Assembly (NCBI GenBank): GCA_024958655.1
Contig: JANWUR010000002.1
Location: forward strand, 1 to 64,000
Length of the DNA: 64,000 bases
Direction: 5' to 3'
Source: Cyanobium sp. FGCU6
Lineage (GTDB): Bacteria; Cyanobacteriota; Cyanobacteriia; PCC-6307; Cyanobiaceae
Of the stretch, positions 18,427-27,573 are shown in pieces; within the stretch, counting starts at the first letter, position 1, and each line of letters opens with the position of its first letter. Position numbers and translations under genes: made by a program. The notes below the pieces were generated by a model, which saw nothing but the letters and a program-made list of their open reading frames with translations, was not told where the DNA came from and did no database searches.

Positions 18427-19343
18427 AACCGGCCGATCAACCCCGGGTGAGCGTTGTGATCCCCGCCTACCAGGGGGGGCGCGAGCTGCTGCAGGCTGTG
18501 GGCTCGGCCCTGGGCAGTCGCCTGCGGCCCGAGGAGGTGATCGTGGTGGATAACGGCTCCGACGATGGCTCGATTGAGGCCCTCAGCGAGCGGTTCCCGG
18601 ATGTGCGGGTGCTTCGCAATGGGTGCAACCTCGGCTTTGGTGGGGCCTGCAACCGGGGCCTGGCGCTGGCCCGCCGCCTGGAGCACCGCTTCACGCTGCT
18701 GCTCAACCAGGATGCCTCCCTGGATCCGGACACCCTAGGCTCGATGGTCGAGCTGGCCTGCCGCCAGTCGCGGGCCGCCGCCATCGGCTGCCTCACCCTC
18801 TCCAGCCATGCCCGCAGCCGGGGCCAGCCCCGCCTGCTCTACAACGGTTCCTGGCGCCGGTGGTTGCCCACGTGGCAGCGCCTGCCAGGTCTCAGCGGCA
18901 GCGCCTCAGCGGTGGACCGGCAGCCCCGCCAGGTGCATTACGTGTGGGGGCACGCGATGCTGTTGCGGCTGGAGGCCCTGAGTGAGCCTGGCCCCTTCGA
19001 TCCGGGCTTCTTCATGTACTACGAGGATCTCGATCTGTGCTGGCGTCTGCAGCAGGCCGGCTGGGAGATCTGGTGCGATTCGCGGGTTGTCGTCTGGCAC
19101 CGTCAGAGCGATCCAGCCCGGGCCGAGGGCTCGTGCCCCCGGCGGTGGCGGATGAAGGCCGCCAGCAGTCGGCACTTCTACCGCAAGCGACACCGTGCTC
19201 TGCCGGCTGATGCTCTCTGGCTGCTGCACAACCTGCGGGAGCTGATGCCCCTGGTGCTGGCGGGCCACTGGGCGGCGGTGGGCCACATCGCCCGGGCCAC
19301 GCTGGGGGAGCTGAACCGGCCTGCTGGCTCAGGCCTTACCTGA
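18423..19343 (+). CDS. glycosyltransferase family 2 (rhamnosyltransferase-like)
   Basis: PRVSVVIPAYQGGRELLQAVGSAL...VIVVDNGSDDGSIEAL...LLLNQDASLDPDTLGSM...GPFDPGFFMYYEDLDLCWRLQQAGW; ATG 18423 overlaps upstream stop. Confidence 0.9.
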   Translation: MKPADQPRVSVVIPAYQGGRELLQAVGSALGSRLRPEEVIVVDNGSDDGSIEALSERFPDVRVLRNGCNLGFGGACNRGLALARRLEHRFTLLLNQDASLDPDTLGSMVELACRQSRAAAIGCLTLSSHARSRGQPRLLYNGSWRRWLPTWQRLPGLSGSASAVDRQPRQVHYVWGHAMLLRLEALSEPGPFDPGFFMYYEDLDLCWRLQQAGWEIWCDSRVVVWHRQSDPARAEGSCPRRWRMKAASSRHFYRKRHRALPADALWLLHNLRELMPLVLAGHWAAVGHIARATLGELNRPAGSGLT

Positions 19344-20288
19344 AAGCCGCCGCCAGTGCTGCCGCGCCAGAGCGCGGATCCGACGCGGCCCAAGCGAGCG
19401 CCAGCCGCCCACGAGTTCCACACGAGCGGGACGATGGCGGAAGGTTCCCCAGTAGCGCAGGGGTATGCGGGGTGGCTCGTAGGGCTGACCACGGACTCGG
19501 GCGTAGTCGTCGCAGTGCTGGAGCCAACCTCGGATCTGGTCGGAGCTGTTGGTGGCGACTCCGCCGTGGAACTGGTGAAAGGTGGCCTCGCCCAGCAGCA
19601 GGATCGGCAGGCTGCCGGGCGCCTCGCAGGCCCGTTTCCAGAGGTCAAGATTCACCAGTCCGCCTCCGGGCAGCTGGAAACCCTCGTCGTAGCCACCAAG
19701 CTCCCGCCAGAGCTCACGGGCCATGAACAGCGCGTTGCTCTCCGTGACATCGGCATCGAACCAGGTCAGCCCGGATGATTCATCGAACACCGAGTGAGCG
19801 AACAGCCGATAACCATCGCGCTCCCAGTTGCAGCGGGCCAGCAGGTTGTCTTCAGTGCGCTGGTTGTAGCCGAACCGCATGGTGATCGACTGACGCCCAG
19901 GCCCCAGATAACGTCCGCGGCTGCCCACCACAGCGCGGGGCGACAGCTGCAGAGCCTCCAGCGCCAGGGCCAGCAGACCAGGCGAAGCGAGCCGGGCGCC
20001 GTCGATCATCACAGCCCAGTGGCGCCCTCGGGCGGCAGCAAGGCCCTGGTGGATGGCCGCCACCGGCGACGCCACGGGGGCCTGGCAGCGAAGCAGGCGC
20101 AGGTTGAGACTCAGATCGGCGAAAGCCGCGGCCTGGGGGGGCTCCCGGGAGCCATTGTCGACCACGATCACTTCGTAATTCTCGCGGGCAATGCCGCGCT
20201 GGTAAGGCGGCGAGAGGGAATGCAGGGTGCGGGGCAGCTCCCTGCTGTTGTTGAAGGCGATCACCACAATCGAGAGGTCAGGCTCCAT
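19329..20288 (-). CDS. glycosyltransferase family 2
   Basis: LSIVVIAFNNSRELPRTLHSLSPPYQRG...YEVIVVDNGS; later YDEGFQLPGGGLVNLDLWKRA. Confidence 0.85.
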   Translation of the reverse strand: MEPDLSIVVIAFNNSRELPRTLHSLSPPYQRGIARENYEVIVVDNGSREPPQAAAFADLSLNLRLLRCQAPVASPVAAIHQGLAAARGRHWAVMIDGARLASPGLLALALEALQLSPRAVVGSRGRYLGPGRQSITMRFGYNQRTEDNLLARCNWERDGYRLFAHSVFDESSGLTWFDADVTESNALFMARELWRELGGYDEGFQLPGGGLVNLDLWKRACEAPGSLPILLLGEATFHQFHGGVATNSSDQIRGWLQHCDDYARVRGQPYEPPRIPLRYWGTFRHRPARVELVGGWRSLGPRRIRALARQHWRRLSGKA

Positions 20289-20309
20289 GGCGCAATCAGC
20301 GGCTGGCGG

Positions 20310-21467
20310 CTAACAGCCGTAGTGGAGGTGAATCACGCCCACCCTCAGCCGCTGGCCGGCTCGGCGTGGGAGCGAGAGGCGATGGGGCAACCTTCCCGTG
20401 AGCCGCCGGATGGCGGCCGCCACGGTCTGCTCAGACGGTGGGGCATCCGCGCTGGCGAGGACAGGCAGGCCGCTGCGGAGGGCAAGCCAGTGCAGCGCCT
20501 CCTTGGGTACAGCCAGCAGCGTTTCGGCGCTATCCACCGGCGGGGGGATGCCCGGAGGAGCGGTCGCTGCAAGGGCTGTTGGGGTGAGCCGCAGGCCCAG
20601 CTCCCGCTCCAGCCAGGCTCCCTGGCTGGCCATGGTGGGGATCCAGCGCTCGAGAACGGAGGCATGCAGCCGCAGCGGGGGGCCGGGCAGCCGTTCCAGC
20701 TGGCGCAGGAGCGGGGCGTACTCCGCCCCCGCATGCAGCCCTGTGGCCGGGAGACTGAGGCGCTGGCGGTTGTAGGCCAGCAACAGGCCGCATGCCGGCC
20801 GGGACAGACTTTCATTGACGGCCGTGCGGTAGCCGGGCGGGCAGCGGAAGCCGATCTCGCGGCAGAAATGCCGGACGACACAGCCACCGGGGAACAGGGC
20901 GGTGTCGTAGGGGTAAATGGATACACTGGCACGGCCGAACACGAGCCAGAGCTCCTCGATGATCGCCTGAAAGTTCAGCAGTTCCCCAAACATCTCGAGG
21001 CCAAACTCGGCATTGCCGAATTTGAGTGATTGCTGGTACAGGCTTGCCAGCCATGGCAGCCAGGGGCGCAGGTAGGCGATCAGCACCACCTCGAAGCCCT
21101 GATCCACCAGATAAGCCCGCAGCCGGCGGAAACGGCTGAAGGCTTCGGGCGAGGCTCGCCAAAGCCCCTCAGCCGAAAGGATCAGATCGGCGCCTCGGCG
21201 ACGGCACCTGGCGACCGCCCGATCCAGACGACGCTGCAGCCGCTGCCGATAGAGGGGGAAACGACCTCGGGAGGATGCCAGATGCTTTTCGTACAGGCGC
21301 CTGCAGTGTGGCTCCTCGGTAAACAGAGCCTCAAGGGCATGGGAGCCGTTGTCAATGTAGCCTCCCGAAAAATACTGAAAACGGGGATCCCTCAAGTCGA
21401 AGAAGAGTGCTCTCTGCAGAGCCGACGTGCCCGTCTTGGGGGCTCCACAGTGAATGATGCAACGCAT
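20310..21467 (-). CDS. sulfotransferase-like protein, paralogous in layout to 16196..17314
   Basis: MRCIIHCGAPKTGTSALQRALFFDLRDPRFQYFSGGYIDNGSHAL; likely ATG at 21467. Confidence 0.6.
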   Translation of the reverse strand: MRCIIHCGAPKTGTSALQRALFFDLRDPRFQYFSGGYIDNGSHALEALFTEEPHCRRLYEKHLASSRGRFPLYRQRLQRRLDRAVARCRRRGADLILSAEGLWRASPEAFSRFRRLRAYLVDQGFEVVLIAYLRPWLPWLASLYQQSLKFGNAEFGLEMFGELLNFQAIIEELWLVFGRASVSIYPYDTALFPGGCVVRHFCREIGFRCPPGYRTAVNESLSRPACGLLLAYNRQRLSLPATGLHAGAEYAPLLRQLERLPGPPLRLHASVLERWIPTMASQGAWLERELGLRLTPTALAATAPPGIPPPVDSAETLLAVPKEALHWLALRSGLPVLASADAPPSEQTVAAAIRRLTGRLPHRLSLPRRAGQRLRVGVIHLHYGC

Positions 21468-21746
21468 GGTCCGCACCCTAGGACGGCCCGTGAGACCCAG
21501 CTCCACAGAGATTGGGGAAGGAGCCGCAGGCGAACGCCCAACCAGGAGCACAACGGCCAGAGCCTGCGGATGACCTGCTCCGTTGTGTGCCCGATGAAGC
21601 TCATGACGAATTCCCCGGCTCCACCTAACCAGTCGAAGACACTCATTCACCCTGAACAGGGTACCTAAATCCACGCCTGATTTGTACAGGATTTCCGATT
21701 TAGTAAAGCTAAGATGTGCTATTCTGATGCCAAATAAGTCTGGTTA

Positions 21747-23237
21747 ATGCCTGATTCCATTGGGATCATCGGAGCCGGTCCCGCTGGCATCACGGCGGGC
21801 TACCTGCTCAGCAAAGCCGGTATCAACGTTGACATCTTTGAAGCCGATCCCACCTACGTAGGCGGCATTTCACGAACTGTGGTGCACAACGGCTTCCGTT
21901 TTGATATCGGCGGCCACCGCTTTTTTTCGAAATCCAAGGAGATCGAAGCCCTCTGGAGCGAAATTCTCCCCCACGACATGATCACGCGAGATCGGCTCTC
22001 GCGCATCTACTACAAAAAGAATTTCTATACTTACCCCTTGGAAGCCAGCGAGGTCGTTACCAACCTGGGCAAGACCGAATCCTTCCTTTGCGTTGCTTCC
22101 TATCTGAAGGCCAAGATCACACCACGCGCTCAGGCCAGCAATCTGGAAGAATGGGTCACTGGAAAGTTCGGCTCACGCCTTTATCGCACCTTTTTCAAGA
22201 GCTACTCCGAAAAGGTATGGGGCAAGGCCTGCAGTGAAATATCTGCCGACTGGGCTGCTCAGCGGATCAAAGGCCTGTCCCTCACCACAGCTGCGCTCGC
22301 CAGTCTCCGCCCTCGCCCCCCTGCTCCGCCGCCAGACGATCGAACCAAGCAGATCAAGACGTTGATCACCGCCTTCCGCTATCCGAGGCTTGGCCCGGGC
22401 ATGCTATGGGAGGTTGCCGCTGAACGGATCCGCTGTCAGGGCGGGCGGGTGATGATGGACAGCCGGGTGCAGCGCCTTGAGCATGATCCTGGCCTGGGTG
22501 GCTGGCATCTGGAGCTGACTGGCAATCCTGGCATCCGCCATGGCCCCTATCAACACGTGATCAGCTCCACACCGCTGGGATCGATCATCTCCGCCATCGC
22601 CAATCCCCTGCCGGCCGAGCTGCACATCGCAGCCAGGGGATTGAGCTACCGCGATTTTCTGCTGGTGGCCCTGATCCTGCGGCCAGGGCCCAGCTTTCCT
22701 GATCAATGGCTCTACATCCACGATCCCGATCTTCAGGTGGGCCGCATCCAGAACTTCGCTAACTGGTCGCCGGACATGGTGGATGGGTCAGGCCGCCGCT
22801 GCTACGGCATGGAATACTTCTGCTTCAGCCACGACGCGATCTGGAATCTCTCCGATCAGGAGCTCATTGCCATGGCAGCCAGAGAACTGGAGGCCCTGGG
22901 CCTGGCTGAGCAAGGCGAGGTGGTGGATGGCTGCGTGGTGAGACAGGCCAAGGCCTATCCCGTGTATGACGATGCCTACCAGAATCGTATCGACACCATC
23001 AAGTCTGGCCTGGCCCGCCATTGCCCGGGCCTGCATCAGGTGGGCCGCAACGGCATGCATCGCTACAACAACCAGGACCACTCGATGATGACGGCGATGC
23101 TCACTGTTCGCAATATCCTGGAAGCCGAATCAGACCTGGACCCTTGGCTCGTGAATCAGGATGCAGAGTATATCGAGACCACAACCGGATCCAGCTTCGA
23201 GCAACCAGGCAAGTTACAGCCAAAGTCCCGCCTTTAA
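21747..23237 (+). CDS. NAD(P)/FAD-dependent oxidoreductase, UDP-galactopyranose-mutase-like
   Basis: [60 protein letters not shown]. Confidence 0.82.
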   Translation: MPDSIGIIGAGPAGITAGYLLSKAGINVDIFEADPTYVGGISRTVVHNGFRFDIGGHRFFSKSKEIEALWSEILPHDMITRDRLSRIYYKKNFYTYPLEASEVVTNLGKTESFLCVASYLKAKITPRAQASNLEEWVTGKFGSRLYRTFFKSYSEKVWGKACSEISADWAAQRIKGLSLTTAALASLRPRPPAPPPDDRTKQIKTLITAFRYPRLGPGMLWEVAAERIRCQGGRVMMDSRVQRLEHDPGLGGWHLELTGNPGIRHGPYQHVISSTPLGSIISAIANPLPAELHIAARGLSYRDFLLVALILRPGPSFPDQWLYIHDPDLQVGRIQNFANWSPDMVDGSGRRCYGMEYFCFSHDAIWNLSDQELIAMAARELEALGLAEQGEVVDGCVVRQAKAYPVYDDAYQNRIDTIKSGLARHCPGLHQVGRNGMHRYNNQDHSMMTAMLTVRNILEAESDLDPWLVNQDAEYIETTTGSSFEQPGKLQPKSRL

Positions 23238-23253
23238 CTATAAATACCCCTCC

Positions 23254-25155
23254 TTGAAACGGCCCTCCGCCCAACACTTCGCCTCGTCCCTCGGCACGGT
23301 CTGGCAGGCACTCAGCAGCCTGATGCTCGGACTCCTGCCGGCCTGGCAAGGTTCCACTCCAGTGGCCCGCCTGATCCGCCACACGGCGCGCAGCCAGAAG
23401 AAACTCCTGTTGCTCAATGGTTGTGCAGCGCTTCTGCGCAGTGCCTCCGAAGCCCTACTGTTTGCCGTGATCTACCAGGCTGTGCGTCTGATCTCCGGAT
23501 CACCACTGCCGGCCATGGCCCAACAGGCCAACCTCTCAAGAGGCAGCACCTTTCTGATTCTGCTGTTGGCCGTCAGCGTGATCCAGCTGATCGCCAGCGG
23601 CAGCCGTGCCCTCAACGGCGTGCTTTCGGGCCGCTTTGCCGCACGCTGCCAGGCCGAAATCCTGCCCCGCCTGCACAACCACATCCTCAGCCTCAGTTAC
23701 GGCTGCGCCAGCGGCTTCAAGGCCGGTGATCTGGCCCGGCAGGCCTCCATCGCACCCCTGGCGATCAACACCGAAATCGAACAGATCAGCCTGATTGTCA
23801 GTGATGGCCTGCTGGCGCTGGTATATCTGCTGGTGCTGGTGCGGATCTCGCCCTGGCTGCTGCTTCTGGCCGCTGTGCTGGCCATCGGCACGGCCGTCAC
23901 CCAGGCCTGGCTGCGGCCCCGGATCGGCGCCGCCTCCAGGGAGGTGGAGCAGCAGCAGCGCCGGATCGGTGCCGCCATCACAGCCGATCTGCAGGTGCTG
24001 CGCCTGCTGCACAGCAGCGCCGGCACGGCGGCAGCAAACCGCAGCTTTCAGCGCCAGCTGCAGGGGTTGGACGTGCGGTTGCGGCGGTTGAGCACCCTGC
24101 GCAGCCTGATGGAGCCGATCGCCGAACTCCTGCCCACCCTGATCGCCGTGGTGCTCGCCCTGTTCAGCTGGCAGCTCAGCGGCGGACGCAGCGAGCTGCT
24201 GATCCCAGGCCTGGCCACCTTCGTACTCGCACTGCAGCGCCTCAACCTGCGGCTCGTCCGCATCGGTCAGAGCGCCAACCTGCTCGCTGAGAACCTGTCC
24301 AGGATCGAGTTGCTCAACGATCTGCTGGCTGCCGAGGGCAAAACCTTCCGCCGCCGGGGCGGATATCCCTTCGCGGGTCTCAGGCACGGAATCCGCTTCG
24401 AAGGCGTGACGCTCCGCTACCCGGGGCGTTCCCAGCCCTCCTTGATCGATGTGAGTTTCCAGCTGCCCCTCAACGGCACGGTGGCCCTGGTGGGTGCGTC
24501 CGGCGCCGGCAAATCGTCCCTTGTGGATCTGCTCGTGGGCCTGATCGAGCCCTCCGCAGGCCGGATCCTGGTGGACGGCCAGGCTCTGCAGAGCCTCGAT
24601 CTCGACAGCTGGCAGCGGCGGCTGGGGGTGGTGAGCCAGGACGTGCTGGTGGTGCATGACACCATCGCCGCCAACATCGCCTTCGGCCTGGGGGATGGCG
24701 TGAGCCAGGAGGCCATCCAACGCGCCGCCACAGCCGCCTGCGCCGATGGATTCATCGAGGCCCTTCCAGAGGGCTACAACACCGTGATCGGCGAGCAGGG
24801 CCACCGGCTCAGCGGCGGCCAGCGTCAGCGCCTCTCCCTCGCACGCGCCATGCTCCGGCAGCCGGAGATCCTGATCCTCGATGAAGCCACCAGCGCGCTC
24901 GACAGCCACAGCGAGGCAAGGGTGCACCAGGCGATCGAGGCCTTCCGCCGCGGCCGCACCGTGCTGGCCGTGGCCCACCGCCTCAGTTCGATCCGCCATG
25001 CCGACCGGATTCTGGTGATCGATGCCGGCAGGATCGTGGAGCGGGGCAGCCACGATCAGCTGCTGGCACGAGCTGGCGCTTACGCCGGTCTCTGGAACCG
25101 TCAGCAGGGACGGCCGAACCCCACCGCCGCCCGCCCCCCCGGCACCAGCCCATGA
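23254..25155 (+). CDS. ABC transporter, fused permease and ATPase (exporter type)
   Basis: Walker A VGASGAGKSS, signature LSGGQRQRLSLARAML, Walker B ILILDEATSALDS. Start uncertain (23254 TTG or 23323 ATG). Confidence 0.93.
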   Translation: MKRPSAQHFASSLGTVWQALSSLMLGLLPAWQGSTPVARLIRHTARSQKKLLLLNGCAALLRSASEALLFAVIYQAVRLISGSPLPAMAQQANLSRGSTFLILLLAVSVIQLIASGSRALNGVLSGRFAARCQAEILPRLHNHILSLSYGCASGFKAGDLARQASIAPLAINTEIEQISLIVSDGLLALVYLLVLVRISPWLLLLAAVLAIGTAVTQAWLRPRIGAASREVEQQQRRIGAAITADLQVLRLLHSSAGTAAANRSFQRQLQGLDVRLRRLSTLRSLMEPIAELLPTLIAVVLALFSWQLSGGRSELLIPGLATFVLALQRLNLRLVRIGQSANLLAENLSRIELLNDLLAAEGKTFRRRGGYPFAGLRHGIRFEGVTLRYPGRSQPSLIDVSFQLPLNGTVALVGASGAGKSSLVDLLVGLIEPSAGRILVDGQALQSLDLDSWQRRLGVVSQDVLVVHDTIAANIAFGLGDGVSQEAIQRAATAACADGFIEALPEGYNTVIGEQGHRLSGGQRQRLSLARAMLRQPEILILDEATSALDSHSEARVHQAIEAFRRGRTVLAVAHRLSSIRHADRILVIDAGRIVERGSHDQLLARAGAYAGLWNRQQGRPNPTAARPPGTSP

Positions 25156-27392
25156 CGGCGACCAGCCTGATCATGCCCACGGTCGGCTGGGGCCCCACCT
25201 TCGCGATCTGCCTGCAGGCGGCCCAGGCCGCCCTCGGCCCCGGTGATGAGCTGCTGGTGGTGTTCGATGGCGTGCCACCGCCACCACCCGACTGGCTGCA
25301 CGCCAGCGGTGCCGTGCTGCTGCAGACCGGCGCCCGCAGCGGCCCCGCCGCCGCCCGCAACCTCGGAGCCAACAAGGCCAGCCACCCGATCCTGCTGTTC
25401 GTGGATGCGGATGTGGAGATGCACCGCGATGCGATCGAGCGCATCCGGGCGCACTTCAACGCTGATCCCCAGCTTGAAGCCCTGTTCGGCAGCTACGACG
25501 ACCGGCCCGCCGCTGCCGGCCTGGTGAGCCGCTTCCGCAACCTGCTGCACCACCACACCCACAGCTCCCATCCCGGCCCCGCCAGCACCTTCTGGGCCGG
25601 CCTCGGCGCCATCCGCCGCGATGCCTTCCTCGCCGCCGGCGGCTTCGATGCCGCCGCCTATCCGCGCCCCAGCATCGAGGACATCGAGCTGGGCCTACGG
25701 CTCCACGATGCCGGCGGGCGGATCCTGCTCGATCCTTCCATTCAGGGCACCCACCACAAGTGCTGGACCCTCCCCCTGATGCTGCGCACCGATATCCGGC
25801 AACGGGCGATTCCGTGGGGCCGCCTGCTGCTGCGTCGCCGCCAGCTGCCGGCAACCCTCAATCTCTCCACCTCCGCGCGCCTGAGCGCAGCTGCCAGCCT
25901 GCTGATCCCTCTCGCCCTTGCGGCAGGCACCATCCCTCCCTGGCGGATGGGGGCATCCCTGCTGCTGGCCCTGACCCTGGCCCTGATCGTGCTGCTCAAC
26001 CGGCCGTTCCTCGCTCTGCTCAGGCGCCGGGGCGGGATCCGCCTGGCCGCCGCAGGCACTGGCCTGCTGATCCTTTACCTGTTGTCTTCCAGCCTCACCT
26101 TCGCCGCTGTTGCTCTGGCGGCGATGGCAGAGGCCCCTGTTCGAGCGCCGGCCTGGCTCCAGACCAGACCAGGTCTTCAGCGGAGGATCTGTTGGGCAGG
26201 TCTTGCCCTGCTGGCCCTGATGGCCTCGACAGCGATCGTGAGGGGGCTCGTGCTGCTTGGCCTGGCGGGACCATGGATCGACCTTCATCAACGGTTTGAT
26301 GAATGGCGACTGTTTCGGGATCAGATTTACCCCTCGCCCCACCTTGCCGACGCTGAAGCAAAAGCACTCCCCTATTTCCGAACCACGGTCTACCTGCCGT
26401 GGGCCCTGCCGCTGTTCGGTGTGCTTTTCGCCGGTGGAGGAATCCTTCAGGGAAAACTGATCATCAGTGCCATCAGCCTGGTCTGTCTGGCGCTGATCGC
26501 CGCGATCGGCTGGAAGACGTTGATGCCGCTCGGCCGCCGAGCCGGGTGGCTGGGGTTGCTGACACCCCTGGCGATTGCTGGCAACGGCAACGGCCTGGCC
26601 CATGGCCAGTTTTCGATCCTCTGCATGGGCCTGATCAGCCTGCAATGGCTCCTGCTCGAACGCCGTCGCCCCGTCTCCGCCGGAGTGTGCTGGGCTCTGG
26701 CGATGCTGAAGCCTCAGATCGCGCTGCCATTCGTCGTCCCCCTCCTGAGGGGACGCAACTGGTCGGGCCTGGTGGCAGGCACAGGCCTTCTGCTGATGCT
26801 GTCCGGCGTGGCCCTGTTCCACACCCGTACAGCCGCTGGTGCCTTGATGATCAGCTGGTTTCGCGTGCTGCCCTCGTTCATCAGCACCGGCCATCACAAT
26901 GCTTTGGCCTCGTTGCTCTCGCTGGGGGCCCATCCATCGGGGCGGATCCTTGAGGCATCAGCCCTGCTGGGAATTCTCACCATCACCATCGCGCTGGCAT
27001 GGTTTGGGCGCAGGCTGCTGAACCGCTCGTGTCTTGAGGGGGCCTGGCAGAAGCTGAACAACCATCCCCTGGAACTGGCAGGCCTCTGCGGCCTGGTTGG
27101 TCTGGTCAGCTTTTACCATGCTAGCTACGACAACATCATGCAATTCCCTGCTCTGTTGGCGGCCTGGCGAGCAACTCTGGCCCAACCGCGCTTTGGTTCT
27201 CTGCTGATCACCCTGCTGCTGGTCTTCACCAGCTGGACTCCGCTCACGCTCCAGGACGCCATCCCTGGCATGGGCACACTCCAGGTGCTGATCTGGAGCT
27301 TGAGCGGCATCTGGCTGCTCTGGCGCATGCTTGTCCCCCTGAGCCCAGGCCTTGCCCTGGTTCGTGAGCTCGAGCAACCCCTGAACCCGTAG
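25152..27392 (+). CDS. GT2 domain fused to a multi-TM GT87/DUF2029-like domain
   Basis: N-term SLIMPTVGWGPTFAICLQAAQ...RSGPAAARNLGANKASHPILLFVDADVEM; C-term many TM helices with LPYFRTTVYLPWALPLFGVLFAGG and ALAMLKPQIALPFVVPLL. Confidence 0.78.
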   Translation: MTATSLIMPTVGWGPTFAICLQAAQAALGPGDELLVVFDGVPPPPPDWLHASGAVLLQTGARSGPAAARNLGANKASHPILLFVDADVEMHRDAIERIRAHFNADPQLEALFGSYDDRPAAAGLVSRFRNLLHHHTHSSHPGPASTFWAGLGAIRRDAFLAAGGFDAAAYPRPSIEDIELGLRLHDAGGRILLDPSIQGTHHKCWTLPLMLRTDIRQRAIPWGRLLLRRRQLPATLNLSTSARLSAAASLLIPLALAAGTIPPWRMGASLLLALTLALIVLLNRPFLALLRRRGGIRLAAAGTGLLILYLLSSSLTFAAVALAAMAEAPVRAPAWLQTRPGLQRRICWAGLALLALMASTAIVRGLVLLGLAGPWIDLHQRFDEWRLFRDQIYPSPHLADAEAKALPYFRTTVYLPWALPLFGVLFAGGGILQGKLIISAISLVCLALIAAIGWKTLMPLGRRAGWLGLLTPLAIAGNGNGLAHGQFSILCMGLISLQWLLLERRRPVSAGVCWALAMLKPQIALPFVVPLLRGRNWSGLVAGTGLLLMLSGVALFHTRTAAGALMISWFRVLPSFISTGHHNALASLLSLGAHPSGRILEASALLGILTITIALAWFGRRLLNRSCLEGAWQKLNNHPLELAGLCGLVGLVSFYHASYDNIMQFPALLAAWRATLAQPRFGSLLITLLLVFTSWTPLTLQDAIPGMGTLQVLIWSLSGIWLLWRMLVPLSPGLALVRELEQPLNP

Positions 27393-27573
27393 CCGCTGGG
27401 GATTGGGAGGCACGGGCGTGATGCTGCGCCACACCCACGTGTTGATCTGGTGGGTCCAGGGTGATCCTCACAACCTCTCGAAGGCCGCCCTGGCACAGCG
27501 CGGGCGCCCTCGGCCTGACCATCGACGCGGCAGACTCCAAAATCAGCGCCTCTCCCCACCTCCAGAGCCTGTG

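Noticed and set aside
23536-25053. 505-aa minus-strand ORF
   Set aside because: Antisense to the ABC transporter, which has complete Walker and signature motifs.
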